Numbered from the stretch's first letter, positions 9,604 through 21,247 are shown. The stretch: 64,000 nt of DNA from Rhabdophis nuchalis (GCA_039707465.1 CM077644.1:198001962-198065961); one strand, 5' to 3'. Program-made: numbers and translations. The notes: generated by a model not told the origin, from the letters alone.

Positions 9604-11565
9604 TAATCTATGTTGAGAAAGAACGATTTTGCCTCTGAAATATTTTGATGTGTTGAACAACATATTGTAGACAAGTTTAAAAAAAACTTGCACTGACAAG
9701 CTCAACTGGACTATAAATAATTTTCCTTCCCTTTGATTGATACCAACATATTTCATAATTATGAAGAGATGGACATTGTATATATAAGCCTAAATTGGGT
9801 TACTCAGAAGTTAATCTCATTTTTTAAATATCTAATCACATTTACTGGGAAGTGACCTCAATGAATTCAATGGAGCAAAGTTCTGTATAAACAGATCCTA
9901 CTGTTAAGTTTTGTTTACTAATCACTGCTGTAAAGATGGAGAAAATCTTTTTGAAATTGGGGGGGGGGGGGAAACCTTGATGAGAAGTTTAGATAAACAC
10001 AGTTTATCTAATCTATACTTTTTTTTTGCATGTCTAATTAAAATACTGATAATTAAGATACTGATAACTTTAACAACCACACATATTTAAAACAATTACA
10101 TTCAAATTACATTCTCTTATTATTCATATATTTTTCCATCTTTCCTGATACTGGAACATTTTCTCAAGAGGGTTGATGATTTGGTAGAGTTATTTTTACT
10201 CACAGTTTATCAAGTAGTTCCTAAGAGATCTCTTTCCTAAGACACCTACCTACTATATATAGAATCATTCTCAAATTCTTAATGATAATTTATAGTTTAT
10301 TTGTTGTAGCCAATGCTTCCTTTGAATTCTATTATTTCTTTTTATGCAGAGAAGAGAAAGGCGACCAGGGCTGGGCTGTGGCAGCCAATCCTCTGCTTAC
10401 CCATAAAGAAGAGGAGGCAGCTGATGATTTGCTCGTACAACCAATTATCCACCACCGCTTTTGGACAATAAAATAAAACAATATTTATGTTTCTCCAATT
10501 CTATGGCATTGTGCCTATCCTCCATGGTTTTTCAAAGATCATATTGCATGTCATCATATGTAATCCCTCACCGATGAAGAGGACCAGAAGGAAAAAGAGG
10601 TAGATGCCAAAGTTGATAACTTTGTCAATTTTAAGAATAGCAAATGACATTTTCAGATGAAACAAATACAAAATTTTGTTGTAGCATTAATGTATTTTTT
10701 AAAACCAGTCCTAAAATTCAGCCTAGTAAAATGGTCAGGTCTAGATGGTCAGTTTTCTTCCACAATCTCCTTTGCAAGCCTATGTAGTCAAAACGTCCTT
10801 CTTACACTTATTCTTCAATGCTGTTTTAGCATTTGATATTTGCAGTATCTGCACATATTTGATAATCTGTGGCTTTAATAGGTTTTCCTATTTGGCAATA
10901 GTTTTCTTGATTGTTGCCATATGCTGAATTGTAACACATTCTCCATTTTTTCTAGTATTTGGTTTTAGTAGCATAATATTCAGCTTACAATTGATATAGT
11001 ATGGACTTTTATAAATGTTTAATACAATCCCATGTTTAAAAAAAATTCTTTTACTTATAGCAGCTTCAAAATATGCTTTCTTAACTCTTATAGCTTCTAG
11101 CGACATTAAATTGATGTGAAGAAATACATCATTTCTGGAACAATGCAAACTACTTTTCCATTTTTGATGATAGATGCTATGGCATATAATTACACTAAAG
11201 GAAAAATAGCTAAATAGTAACTCAAGGACAGAAGAATAAGAAATTTGTTTCTGCACACATTTTTTGAAAGCCATGCTATGTATATATGAAATAATGGCAG
11301 ACTTAGTCCATTGTTTAAAATTGAGAAAATGCAGTGTTATCCATAACGACCTCCACTGACCCCCAGTTAATATGATGATATTTCACTGGTGATGGTGGTG
11401 AATGGTAAATGGATCAAAACATTTTTTTTCTGTCTCCTCTGGACAAATATAGGATGACTCTAGTACTAACAGCTAGGGTTATTTTCAGAATTAGTTCCTG
11501 TTGAAATTCAGCACAAAGCATACGATAGAAACCTCTCATACAAAGAAGTACAACAAAACCTATGA
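9604..11565. other. Unassigned stretch with short homopolymers
   Basis: It contains a G run at about 9959-9971 and T runs. No open frame is supported, and I recognise no family. Confidence 0.5.
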
Positions 11566-12152
11566 AGTGGTAGCAGTAGCACTTAGACGTCTATACTGCT
11601 TCACAGTGCTTTTACAGTGCTTTTTAAGAGGTTTACTGCAGAGTTGTCAGATTCAAGACCAGCCGGCAGTCAGACCTGCAGGGAGTGTGTTGATTGGCTA
11701 CGACGCGCCTGCCGGCTGGTGGGACAATTGCAGCCCTTTCATTGGTTCCCCCGGCTGACAGGCTGTGTATAAATAGCTATCAGCCAGGTATTTTCTCTGT
11801 TCTGTTGCTACTTCTTAGCTGTTAATAAATCGTTGCCTGTTAGTAAAGCCAGCGTCCTGTCATCCTTCTGAGGGACATAAAACTGGCAATGAGGAACACG
11901 AAATGAACCCTCTACAGAAGTTAGCTATGGCCACCTTTGCTGAATTCTGCCCTGACACAGAATCCTGGGATGCGTTTTTAGAGAGGTTCCATTGTTTTCT
12001 TCAGGGGTCCTCATTTTACCCACCTCAGAAGGATGGAAGACTGAGTCAACCTTGAGGCTGATGTGATTCGATCTGCCAAATGGCAAGCAGCTAGAAGCCA
12101 ACAGAGGTATCTTGCAGTACTGCATTCTAATCGTTGTACCACCTCAGCTCAG
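11566..12152 (-). mobile_element. tRNA SINE split by a Ty3/gypsy element
   Basis: The SINE 3' part lies at 11566-11643 (AGCAGTAGCACTTAGACGTC, CTGCTTCACAGTGC). Its 5' part resumes at about 12006-12152 (CCTCATTTTACCCACCTC, GAAGGATGGAAGACTGAGTC, GCAGTACTGCATTCTAA). Comparison with the intact copies at 31.75 and 43.14 kb shows about 25 bp of SINE missing at the junction, so the interruption involved a deletion or rearrangement. Confidence 0.75.
11645..12005 (+). mobile_element. Ty3/gypsy element: 5' LTR, PBS-like site, gag start
   Basis: A probable LTR (about 11645-11876) begins TGTCAG and contains a TATAAATA box (11768-11775) and an AATAAA signal (11824-11829). A TGGCAATGAGGA segment at 11884 is placed like a tRNA primer-binding site. 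An ATG at 11903 opens a gag-like frame of 34 codons with ATFAEFCPDTESWDAFLERF, the typical start of vertebrate gypsy gag. The frame is cut at about 12005, where the SINE resumes. No protease, RT or 3' LTR is present. Confidence 0.78.
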
Positions 12153-12407
12153 GTAACTGTGGTCTGGGTTACTTGAGGAAACATTCCATCCCTATAGGGC
12201 AAGGCCAACTCACCCATGTTGGCAGAGAAGGTGTGATGCAGATCATATCAGTCATTGAATTCTGGCTGGTGGGCTCCAGGAGAAGAGCATTTTCTGTCAT
12301 GATTGTGGCCCTTTGGAAGGTCTTGCCCCTTGAATGAAATTGGTTCCCACCCTACTAACCTTCTGCAAGAGCCTGAAGACCTGATTCTGCCACTTGACTT
12401 GGGTCCC
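12153..12407 (+). mobile_element. Worn L2-like LINE C-terminal fragment
   Basis: GGGCTCCAGGAGAAGAGCAT, GGCCCTTTGGAAGGTCTTGC and a later CTTCTGCAAGAGCCTGAAGA block correspond to the RRRAFSV, ALWKVLP and CKSLKTW-like C-terminal peptide of L2-type ORF2. Frames are broken. It ends where the hAT-like element starts. Confidence 0.4.
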
Positions 12408-12717
12408 CAAGAGGTGGGTTGCTGCCGGCATTACTGCTAGTTCAGTGCACAGAAAAGCTTTGGGCATTTTGTTCCATGTGCATACGCATTTGTAACTAAA
12501 TAGGTCTGCACGTTTGCCAAACGTTAAAAAATGAAAACAAAATGTGCAAGGAAAATCATTCTGTGCATGCACAGAACCGAAAATCAAGATGGCGACACCA
12601 TAGGAGAACAGTTCAGGGGCTTGGCAGGCCTGGATCACTGCCGGTTCTAGCTACTCAGGCCACCAAACCACTACCGGTTTGTCTGAACCGGTCAAAACTG
12701 GTAGGAACCCACCACTG
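12408..12717. mobile_element. hAT-like non-autonomous element
   Basis: The ends CAAGAGGTGGGTTGC and GGTAGGAACCCACCACTG are inverted repeats. Internal TGTGCATGCACAGAACCGAA and ATCAAGATGGCGAC match the 34.0 kb copy. I could not find a matching 8-bp duplication, so the boundaries come from the ends alone. Confidence 0.75.
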
Positions 12718-12769
12718 GAGAGTGCCATGCTGGACATGAACTAATACCTGTGCATTTTGCTCCCTCCCC

Positions 12770-12771
<2 letters not shown>

Positions 12772-12803
<32 letters not shown>
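12772..12803. repeat. (CA)n microsatellite
   Basis: A pure CA run of about 15 units just left of the inverted repeat that carries the hammerhead motif. A shorter ACACAC run follows the right arm. Confidence 0.9.
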
Positions 12804-12804
<1 letters not shown>

Positions 12805-12818
12805 ATGCATGTATGTAT

Positions 12819-12954
12819 GTTACGTTTTTGAACTGATCAATAAATAAGTCAGAGAGACTAGTAAGGGTATGGCTAGCTGATGAGAGCTAAAAAGCTCGAA
12901 ATAGATCTATCCTAGTCTCCCTGACTTATTTATTGATCAGCTCAAAAAAGTAAC
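12819..12954. repeat. Inverted repeat, 43-bp arms, 50-nt loop
   Basis: The left arm (12819-12861) and right arm (12912-12954) are reverse complements at about 40 of 43 positions. Both include ATCAATAAATAAGTCAG or its complement. The terminal sequence (TTATTTATTGATCAGCTC, AAAA, GTAACACAC) recurs in the inverted repeat at 29.9 kb and, diverged, at 30.6 kb. I infer that these are ends of one element family, probably Penelope-like, because the loop holds a hammerhead core. Confidence 0.85.
12871..12917 (+). ncRNA. Hammerhead ribozyme motif with palindromic stem III
   Basis: The conserved core is complete: CTGATGA (12877-12883), stem II GAGCT/AGCTC (12884-12888 and 12893-12897) closed by AAAA, and GAAA (12898-12901). 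Stem III is the palindrome ATAGATCTAT (12901-12910), and position 17 is C at 12911, giving a UAUC cleavage site. Stem I pairs GGCTAG (12871-12876) with CTAGTC (12912-12917), six pairs including one G-U. Stem III leaves only a 2-nt loop, so activity would probably need a dimer, as proposed for hammerheads of Penelope-like elements. Self-cleavage itself is inferred. Confidence 0.72.
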
Positions 12955-13096
12955 ACACATGTAAAAAAAAAATTACACAACGGAATTCATGGCTTTCTGT
13001 CTAGATGGTCTCTGGTGATGAGCCGAAAGGCAGAAAAGGAAAAGCAGTATGCTTCCTCCCTTAACTGGGGCCCTAACAGGGTGTTGTGGAAACAAT

Positions 13097-13209
<113 letters not shown>

Positions 13210-13899
13210 GTTGTTATGGCATTATTGCTTTTAATGTTTTAAACCAACCAGAGTCATCCTGCAGCAAGATGTGTGGCAAATAAATTTAATAAAACAATAA
13301 AACAAATAAACAATATTTTATTCTTTCCTAAATCTTTAACATTATTCTTCTGTTTCTCCCCCCACCCCAGAAAAAAAGGCTTGCAATAGTTCAGCCCAAC
13401 TTTAACAAACAAAAATATCATTGACTTTTGAATTGGGAAGACTGGTGCAATTGTTATGTTTATTATGAAACATATAAAGTTATAACATATAAGGTTTCCC
13501 TTAAAGGTGGAGAAGTTGCCAGGTTCAAAGTTCAAGGATTAATGGTAGAAGGACAGATATTAGAAGTCCCTTTTAGAAACAAGACAATGGTCTATTCTTT
13601 TCTTTCTCAGTACTATAAATTTTGTTAACACAGTGATGTACTCAGTTTTGTACTTCCGTTTTGCTTGGCACTTAATAGGCTATTTGGTTTAAATGTTTTA
13701 ATATAGACCTGTGTCACTTAATTACAAGAAACTTTTCTACTGGCCTATTTGAATTCCATATATTGCTGCAGGAAAGGTTATCGATCTCATCTATGGAGGT
13801 TTTCAAGTATAGATTATTGAGTTAACTCATGCTATCATGTATGATAACTGAAGCTCTAATGAAGGATGATTCACAGGAAGTACTTATTACAAAAAGGTC

Positions 13900-15340
13900 A
13901 TTACAAAAGACTGATATAAGAGAAACAGACAGTCCAGTCTATTATTAGAAGGTGAGCAATTGATGCTTACAAAAAATGAGATCCTTTACAGAAACTCCAT
14001 GGAGCAATAAGCCAATATAGTCTAAGACAATTATTTAATATGTAATTTGGAAAAGTCAAAGATATGCAAGAACATAATATATTAGAATTGGCTGTAAATC
14101 TGTGTGAGACTAGTGAAGAGATTAAGGAGAACCATGAAAAAGTTTAATTATTTGTAACCCAATTGAAGCATATAGTCATTTTATGAGTATTTTAGCAAAC
14201 AGGCCTGAAGGAGAATTAACATTAGAAGTTGCTAAAAGATGATCTGCAAATTAGGGCCAATGTTTGGGCCATAACAATCTGAAGGACCACTAGGTGGTTT
14301 GAGACTGAAGATGACAGCAGAGCCTTTGCTGCCATCTAGTGACCATCTGGAACTTTTCAGCCCCGTTGCGAAATCACTCTTTCAATGTAGAAAAGAAGTA
14401 CAGGAAAATAATCATCAAACGAAGAAACATCATGAATATTTAAAATAGCAGAGGATATATAAAAATAGAATTGTTGAAAGTGCAAGCAGGTTTTTGTTCT
14501 ATTTGAAAAGCAGAATAATTTAAGAGAAATCCTTAATAATTTAGACAAAAGGTGATGCAACAACTAGTAAGGAAGCGTCTAATGAGAAAACTGGCATTTT
14601 AAAAGTTGTACATAACAAAAAAATGTTAAAAGATGTTAGAAACGGTATGAAGCTCTTATAAAACTATGGAATAAACCTTCCTTAACCAATTAAACCTAAA
14701 TGACAAAGTAGAGGTTTAGGTCCTGGTGAAAACAGTATTAATTGATGAGATACTCAAAATACATCAGTAATATCTGGTGCATTCAGATTTAAAAAGAGGA
14801 TTTGTCAATAAGATTAAGAGAAAGGTCAAAATAGAGCTATGAAGAGCTTTGATTGTATATGCAGTGAAAATGTGCTTTGAAAGCTTTTCAGTTACAGAAA
14901 CATGGGGATATGTACTGATGATTATTCAAGATTTTACAGTAACATGACATGACATTAACATAAAGATGGTATCTTCAAAAATTACAAGGTGTTATACCCA
15001 TAACAAGTAACGGATGTCAATGCAAGGTATAAGAGGAAGAAGAACTGACAGTGATGGGAAATTTATAGGGAGAAGAACTGAAAAATCACTCTTTAAAATA
15101 GCAGGGAACCTAATATCAGATAACAGTGCTCTACCGCACATTGAAAGAAAGAATACAACATTAATAGAAATGATAAGATGTGTGTTGACTGACTTTGGGT
15201 GAACAAAAAAATATTGGGGTGAGGTAGTAATGACAACCACATATATACAAAATAGATTGTAATCTGGAGCAATAAATAAAACTGTGTTTTGTTTTTTGGT
15301 GTAGCAAACCAAAAACAAAATACATTTCATATCAAAATAT
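13900..15340 (+). mobile_element. Decayed Ty1/copia retrotransposon, gag and integrase parts
   Basis: A gag segment reads LANRPEGELTLEV (14192-14230), preceded by a worn ELAVNLCETSEEIKEN stretch. Integrase-like sequence follows: a RRTDSDGKFIGR segment near 15031-15072, then ERKNTTLIEMIRCVLTDFG with the glutamate codon at 15143, KKYWGEVVMTTTYIQNRL and GAINKT. This order fits the copia integrase (SDGG, then ERKN, then YWGEA). Stops and frame changes are frequent. No LTRs were identified, and the RT and RNase H parts are missing or unrecognisable. A short repeat interrupts it at 14.24-14.35 kb. Confidence 0.72.
14241..14352. repeat. Short insert with two opposed CTCF-like motifs
   Basis: This stretch interrupts the copia-like sequence. 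It contains CCACTAGGTGGT (14287-14298) on the plus strand and, on the minus strand, TCACTAGATGGCAG (14329-14342). Each differs by one base from the usual CTCF core CCASYAGRKGGCRS. I infer a small repeat but cannot name the family. Confidence 0.45.
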
Positions 15341-16640
15341 TTGGATAAATGTATATACTCAAAAAACAATCTCTTTAAACTAGGAAATATAAAAGTGGAA
15401 GCTATTGTAATTCAGTATTATGAGCAATCTCAGGCGAACACAGTGTGATTTTATAGAAATCTCTCTTCTCTATAAAGATTATATATTTTTTTCAGTAAAA
15501 CAACAAAACAAATTCCCTCCAAAACCTCAAAATCAAACACTAGAATAAAATACCAAAGCTAATCATATATGGTAAAGAGTAATATAACACAACATTTAAT
15601 CAACAAATTAAACTTTGATCACGCAGAATCATGTCCAGGCCTTCCATTTTGCCAAATAAAGAGATGATATATGCATATTTCAGATGCACCTGTTTCTGTC
15701 TAAGAATACTTATCCTTTTACAATAATTCATTTCTAAAGCTTTTTTTAAGTAGTTTATTGACAAATTTCAATTTTGAAATATAGTTTAACAACTGAATTT
15801 ATTTAAATCCCAAATCTCTCTCATAAAATATATTCACGGTTATGGAAATATTTAATCAATATGAAGCAACCAGAAGACATAACAAAATAATGTATGTTGA
15901 CATGAATCAAATTTATTGCATCTCCAATATAGAAATGAGATAAACAACATCTGAACCTGGAAGATAAGTTCTGATGAAGTAATGTCAGTTTGAGTGCAAG
16001 ACACATATTTCCTATTTTTAATACCCGAAATGATCAACTTGTTAGGAATGATTTTAAATTGAATGTTTTGCTATACATTAATTTTGTGCTAAGAATATTA
16101 TTTTTGTAAATTCCCTAAAAATTTAAATATATCATTAATAATAAGCTGATCTAGAACATTAACCCTAGATCAGACCAACTTCCAGGCAAATATATTTGAA
16201 GCTTTCCAAAGACTCAATTATTTTTGAGAACAAGTTTAAAATTTTAATTAATTCCTACAAATAGCTATATATTTTTGTTTCAGCTTGTTTGCTCATATCT
16301 TAGGAGTTCCAGACAATGTTTTTATAATTATGGTACTCATTCAATTTTGTTTTTATTCCAAAACAAAGCCCAACAATTTAGCAATATAAGCTACACATAG
16401 GCCTACTGGTGAAACTTTGGAATTAAATCATCATTTGATCAGCATCAAATTATCCCCACATTTATTTATTAATTCATTAAATGGCTGCCCATTTCTTGAA
16501 TGTGTCTATGGATAGCTAATTAAAACATTTTTAAAAACTAATAAAGACTGAAAAACCAACAAGATGATCGAGGATGAACTCAACAAAATAATATGCAGAA
16601 ATCTCTCAAAGAACCATCTAACTTCCTGAAGGAGCACATC
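15341..16640. other. Unassigned AT-rich stretch
   Basis: Possibly further decayed copia or L1-like DNA, but I see no diagnostic motif. Confidence 0.4.
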
Positions 16641-16900
16641 CATGTCTTTAACTTTTTAGAAAAGACCCAACAAGGTTGAGACCAATCTGATTTTGGATGT
16701 TCCAGAGTCCAGGTACTGTGACAGAAAAAGCATGTTTCTAAACTCCTATAAGATGTTATTATGTAACTGAAGGGAGTTGGATCACTCCCCTATGTTCAAC
16801 TTATCGAAATGGATAGAACCAATTTGGGAAAGGTAGTTTCACAAATAACCTAATGCCTTGGAGGTCTTTATAGACTTTGTCACATACTGATGATACTTCA
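16641..16900 (-). mobile_element. Possible ancient L2-type fragment
   Basis: Minus-strand resemblance to the segment that encodes the C-terminal part of L2-like ORF2 (plus strand GGATAGAACCAATTTGGG, CACAAATAACCTAATGCC, GGTCTTTATAGACTTTG). Similarity is by pattern only. Confidence 0.4.
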
Positions 16901-19483
16901 CACTGTGTTATCTGACAACCTCACTCAGTAATTGCTTACAGATACCAAATAGAAGGGAGGATCACATGACACCCTAAGATACCTGACAGAGAAGGGATTG
17001 TGAGCTAGATAACTGTCCTTACTATCAAGACCAATTGATAGGGCATATTATTTTTTAAAAAAATGTTTGCCCATTATTATTGATGTCACCACATCAGGTC
17101 AATACAGAAGGGGAGAACGATCTCCAGAGCGAGAGTAAAAAAATATATGATATGGTAGTAATGCTTATGGGATTGAAGATCCATCCCATATTTAACTGTG
17201 TCATGATTGGGACCATCATTTTGACTTTAAGTTCTGCTACAGATTATGAAAATCAAAATTTGGCCTTGTTGTGAACGTAGATTCACCTTTTGTCTGATTA
17301 ATTCATGCAGTTACAAGGCTATGTTGAATTTTAGCTAGAGTTACCCAATTTCAAAACATCTATATTAAACTTGTATGGATGGAAACCAAATTGCTGAATG
17401 GTGTGTTTGAAAAGGTTGGTGTTATTTTTTTGCTTTCTCCACTGGTTTTGTATGACTTTGATTTAGTTTAGTTTTGGTCTTGCTAACTTTGTGAGCAGCT
17501 GAAACATATATCAGAGAAGGACCCCAGTTGCTCAATCATGATATAATTTAGCCTGACTAAGAGGCAGTGCCATACAAAAAAATCAAATTCCTGTGATGGT
17601 CAAACTATCTGTCCAGAGGTATAAACTGTTCAGTGATAAAGGGTCAGAGATAATCATCTTCTTCTATATTCTTAATGGAAAAATGTGCCTCAAAGGAGAA
17701 AGGGTTGCCATCCAAAAGATTTTATCATACTGAGCCCATTATTCATAGCCCTTCACCTAGAAAATGTTTTATATCAGTCACAGGCATACACTGTACTTTG
17801 TAAAATAATTTTGCTACAGCACCTTCTGTATACTGTGCTAGTTTAATGATTATTAAATTGTGTAGAGCAATGTTTCCTCCTCCCCCCCCCCCAAGAAATG
17901 ACTTTATTATACCGTTTAAAAACATCTTAATAAACTAGATGAGAATTTTTGCTAACAGGAAGAGGTAGCCTTTTTTCAAAGTAAATATGGAACAAATTAA
18001 GTATTAGTATACAGGGAGAAGCTAAGATTGATGCCCTTTCAAAACCTTAATTAAAAAAAAAAAGAATGCTGCTAAGCCTTACTTGTAAATTCAGCCACAC
18101 ATAATTCAAAGACAAAATTAATTTGCTTTTCTTTATGTGACAATAGACCAACTTTCTATCGATTATGCTTTCCATTTATTTTTCATCAGTACAAATGAGA
18201 TATATATATATTTAAACTATCCAGTAAGAAATTCTGTTACTGAAGCTCTGTGCTTGCAATTTTAATTTCTAGAGATGCACAGAAAAGCAGAAGGATCAAC
18301 TCTGTATTGAAAGCAATTTTGTAGCTCATTTGAATGTTGCTATATAAACACTGCATCTGAATTGTTTTAATTAAAGGAAATAAAATAATTGGAGTCATTT
18401 TCTCCTGAGCAATTTCCAATGTCCCTCTGTCTTGTGCATGCTTCATCCTTTAGTTTAACCGATATATTCCAATTCACACTTGGATCGTGGGATATTTGGT
18501 ATTTCATTTACTTGTTAATTGTAAGCAGGTTTGAATACGAAATGCTATGCTCTCAAATGGCAAGAATATCCAAATAATCCCTGCAAACTCTCTGATAATT
18601 ACATTCTATAGTGCCTGTAGACTGGAGAATATGTTTCCCGCACAAGTCTTTTACTTATTCTTGTTTGCCAATTGTCTTGTAATCTTTAAATCTGTCTTGA
18701 AGAGAATGCATGTTCTTCGCCAAGCAATAAGACTTTGTAAATATAGCTCTGGGTATTTTAGCAGGATATATTTATTACAATGCAAAAGAAAACAACCTTG
18801 CTTTCATCTTTGTGGCCCTGCAACGGTATTGTACAGTTTTGATCTACAAGAATTGATATAATATGTGATCCCAGAGGTTTCCCCTCCTCCCTATTTCTTC
18901 CTTGTACTAAATATCTCAATTCTATTTTTATACCCCTCTAGCTACTAAAAGCCTATAAGGGGAGTAGCAGCATGTCTGTTGGAGAGACTAAAGAAGAAAC
19001 AGCTGTGTCAGGCTACACCTCTGTGAAATATCTATCAGCCAGCAGACAATCATGTGTTTCAGCCAACATAAGCTGCATGTCAAAGCTCCAGTTTATATCA
19101 TATGCATTACCCATAGGACTGCCAAGTCACCAGCAGTTCAAAGCCTCAGACCGAAGTGCTGAGGTTTAGTGATATTATAGGCTCAGTATTTTATTTGTCT
19201 ATTTATTATTAATGTTATGTTTCATCTTTCTGCTTGTACAGGCATTAAAAACAGATTACAACAGAACAAGAACATAAAAAATATAAAACATCATATTAAA
19301 ATTAATGTGATTAATTAATCAATTAAGAATTGAGATCTGCCCCCCTTTTGGAGATTTTCTCAACATCTTATCCAGTAATATTATTATAGGAATCTTTTTT
19401 AAGTTTATATATCAGTCTTGAAGTAGCAATGGCTAGAATGCAGAATTGTAAGCTAACTGTACCTATTGTCAGCAGATTGACAT
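16901..19483. other. Unassigned stretch, partly high complexity
   Basis: No coding frame is supported. The part at 18230-18860 is free of recognised repeats and has unusually varied sequence, and could be conserved non-coding DNA, which only an alignment can test. Confidence 0.4.
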
Positions 19484-19617
19484 AGCCTTTCATCCAGCTG
19501 AGGTCAGTAAAAGGAGGACCAAGATTGTTGTGGACAATATGGTGACTCTGTAAACCACTTAGAGAGGGCTGTGAAGTACTGAGAAGCAGTATATAAGCCT
19601 AAGTGCTATCGCTATTC
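19484..19617 (+). mobile_element. tRNA SINE, 3' part only
   Basis: CCATCCAGCTGAGGTCAGTA-like sequence, then CTGTAAACCACTTAGAGAGG and TATATAAGCCTAAGTGCTAT, matches the 3' half of the SINE at 31.75 kb. The tRNA-like head is missing. Confidence 0.75.
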
Positions 19618-20683
19618 ATTTTAACAATATGTAGTCTGCCTCATAGTTTTGTCATATTTAATCAATTTTTAATATTAACTTGATATTAACAATTAGAAAT
19701 ATTTTTGCCTACAAAAGAAAAGTGGAATAGGAATAATTGCTGGTGGATATTTAATAAAATGTAAGCAACATATGAGACTAGGCATATGCAAATATTTAGA
19801 TCCAGAATAAAGACATTAACATGCTGGCTATATCTGTGAATGACATCTTAACAGAAGCGGCAGTTTTTGGCTTCAGTAATAGCTATGTGGTTCCAGGAAA
19901 ATATCTCTTTGAGTTAAGGAGCTGTTAAGGAAGTGAAGATAGAGAGTGTGCACATATGATATATTAAGACCAAAATAGCTTGTGATAATAATACAGGTGA
20001 AATTGGACTGCTTTAAAATGAGTTCATAAGTAAAACACTTAGGAAATTGTACATAATAGATGAAGAGGTTTTATAGAGATCTTTTACAGATTTACAAACT
20101 GAAACAAATATTGAATGTACCAAAACAAACTTAATGGGACAGACAGACATTGTGTCAGTTCCAGAACCAAGATATTTTTTCTAGTCTCATTATCCAATTT
20201 ACTGTAACCAAAGTTAAGTTGACCCTTTTGCCCTCTTGGAAATCTTAATTAATTACATTTATAATTGTAATTAATTATAACAAAACAGTTTACCCATAAT
20301 ATATTCATCATTAAATCAAATAGCTTCATCATATTAATTTATATACAGTTTTTTATTAGCTGCACAGCACATGGCTATCTATTACTTTCAATAGAGCTGG
20401 ATGAGATCCATTGGGAATGTTGGGCTGGAAGATAAAAGACCAGGCTGCAAGTCAAATAAAACTACTAAAAAAGCTCCATTAACATTCCAACAATAAAATA
20501 ACCTAGAAAGCAAATTTACACACAAAATAACACTGTCTTCTGAATTAAGGTTGTTTAATTCTTTTTATCATTTTATTTACTTTTATTTTTGATGTCATTT
20601 ATGCTGATAGTTTTATTATGGCTGTTTTAATTTTTATTGTGTTGTACACCTTGTAAATCAAAATTGCACAATGCTATGGGACA
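19618..20683. other. Unassigned AT-rich stretch
   Basis: I see no coding frame and no recognised repeat except a possible LINE 3'-end box (TTTTTATTGTGTTGTACACC) near 20630. Confidence 0.45.
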
Positions 20684-20685
20684 TA

Positions 20686-21228
20686 CACTATATTGCCAAA
20701 AGTATTCGCTCACCTGCCTTTACTTGCATATGAATTTACAGTATGTGACATACCATTCCTAATCCATAGGGTTCAATATGATGTCGGTCCATGGGACTGT
20801 TCTTGAGCTAATCTGAAGGCCACATGAAGTTTGGAGGTCTGTAGCGATTGACTCTGCAGAATGTTGGCGACACCTTCACATTATGCGCCTCAGCGTCTGC
20901 TGACCCCACTCCGTCAGTTTATGTGGCCTACCACTTCATGGCTGAGTTGCTGTCATTCCCAAACACTTCCCCGTTCTTATAATACAGCTGACAATTGACT
21001 GTGGAATATTTAGGAGCGAGGAAATTTCATGACTGGATTTGTTGCACAGGTGGCATCCTATCCCAGTTCCACGCTGAGCTCCTGAGAGCGACCCATTCTT
21101 TCACAAATGTTTGTAAAAACAGTCTGCATGCCTAGGTACTTGCTTTTATACACCTGTGGCCATGGAAGTGATTGGAACACCTGATTGATTATTTGTATGG
21201 GTGAGCAAATATTTTTGGCAATATAGTG
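20686..21228 (-). mobile_element. Tc1-family transposon, internally deleted, 543 bp
   Basis: The terminal inverted repeats are CACTATATTGCCAAAAGTAT and its near complement at 21199-21228 (GGGTGAGCAAATATTTTTGG, then CAATATAGTG), flanked by TA on both sides (20684-20685 and 21229-21230). Read on the minus strand, the interior keeps the region before and around the second DNA-binding helix-turn-helix (RPHKLTEWGQQTLRR-like, AESIATDLQTSCGLQISS), then jumps directly to the 3' non-coding part. The DDE catalytic core is deleted. The sequence closely resembles Tc1 elements known from ray-finned fishes and lampreys. Confidence 0.88.
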
Positions 21229-21247
21229 TATGTTCAATAGATAAAAT

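Noticed and set aside
10340..10490. Possible exon with GEE/KEEEAADD-like peptide
   Set aside because: Short, with no splice context and no family match; the GC-richer patch alone is not enough.
10888..11274. Open frame of 128 codons on the minus strand
   Set aside because: AT-rich with random-looking composition and no recognisable family.
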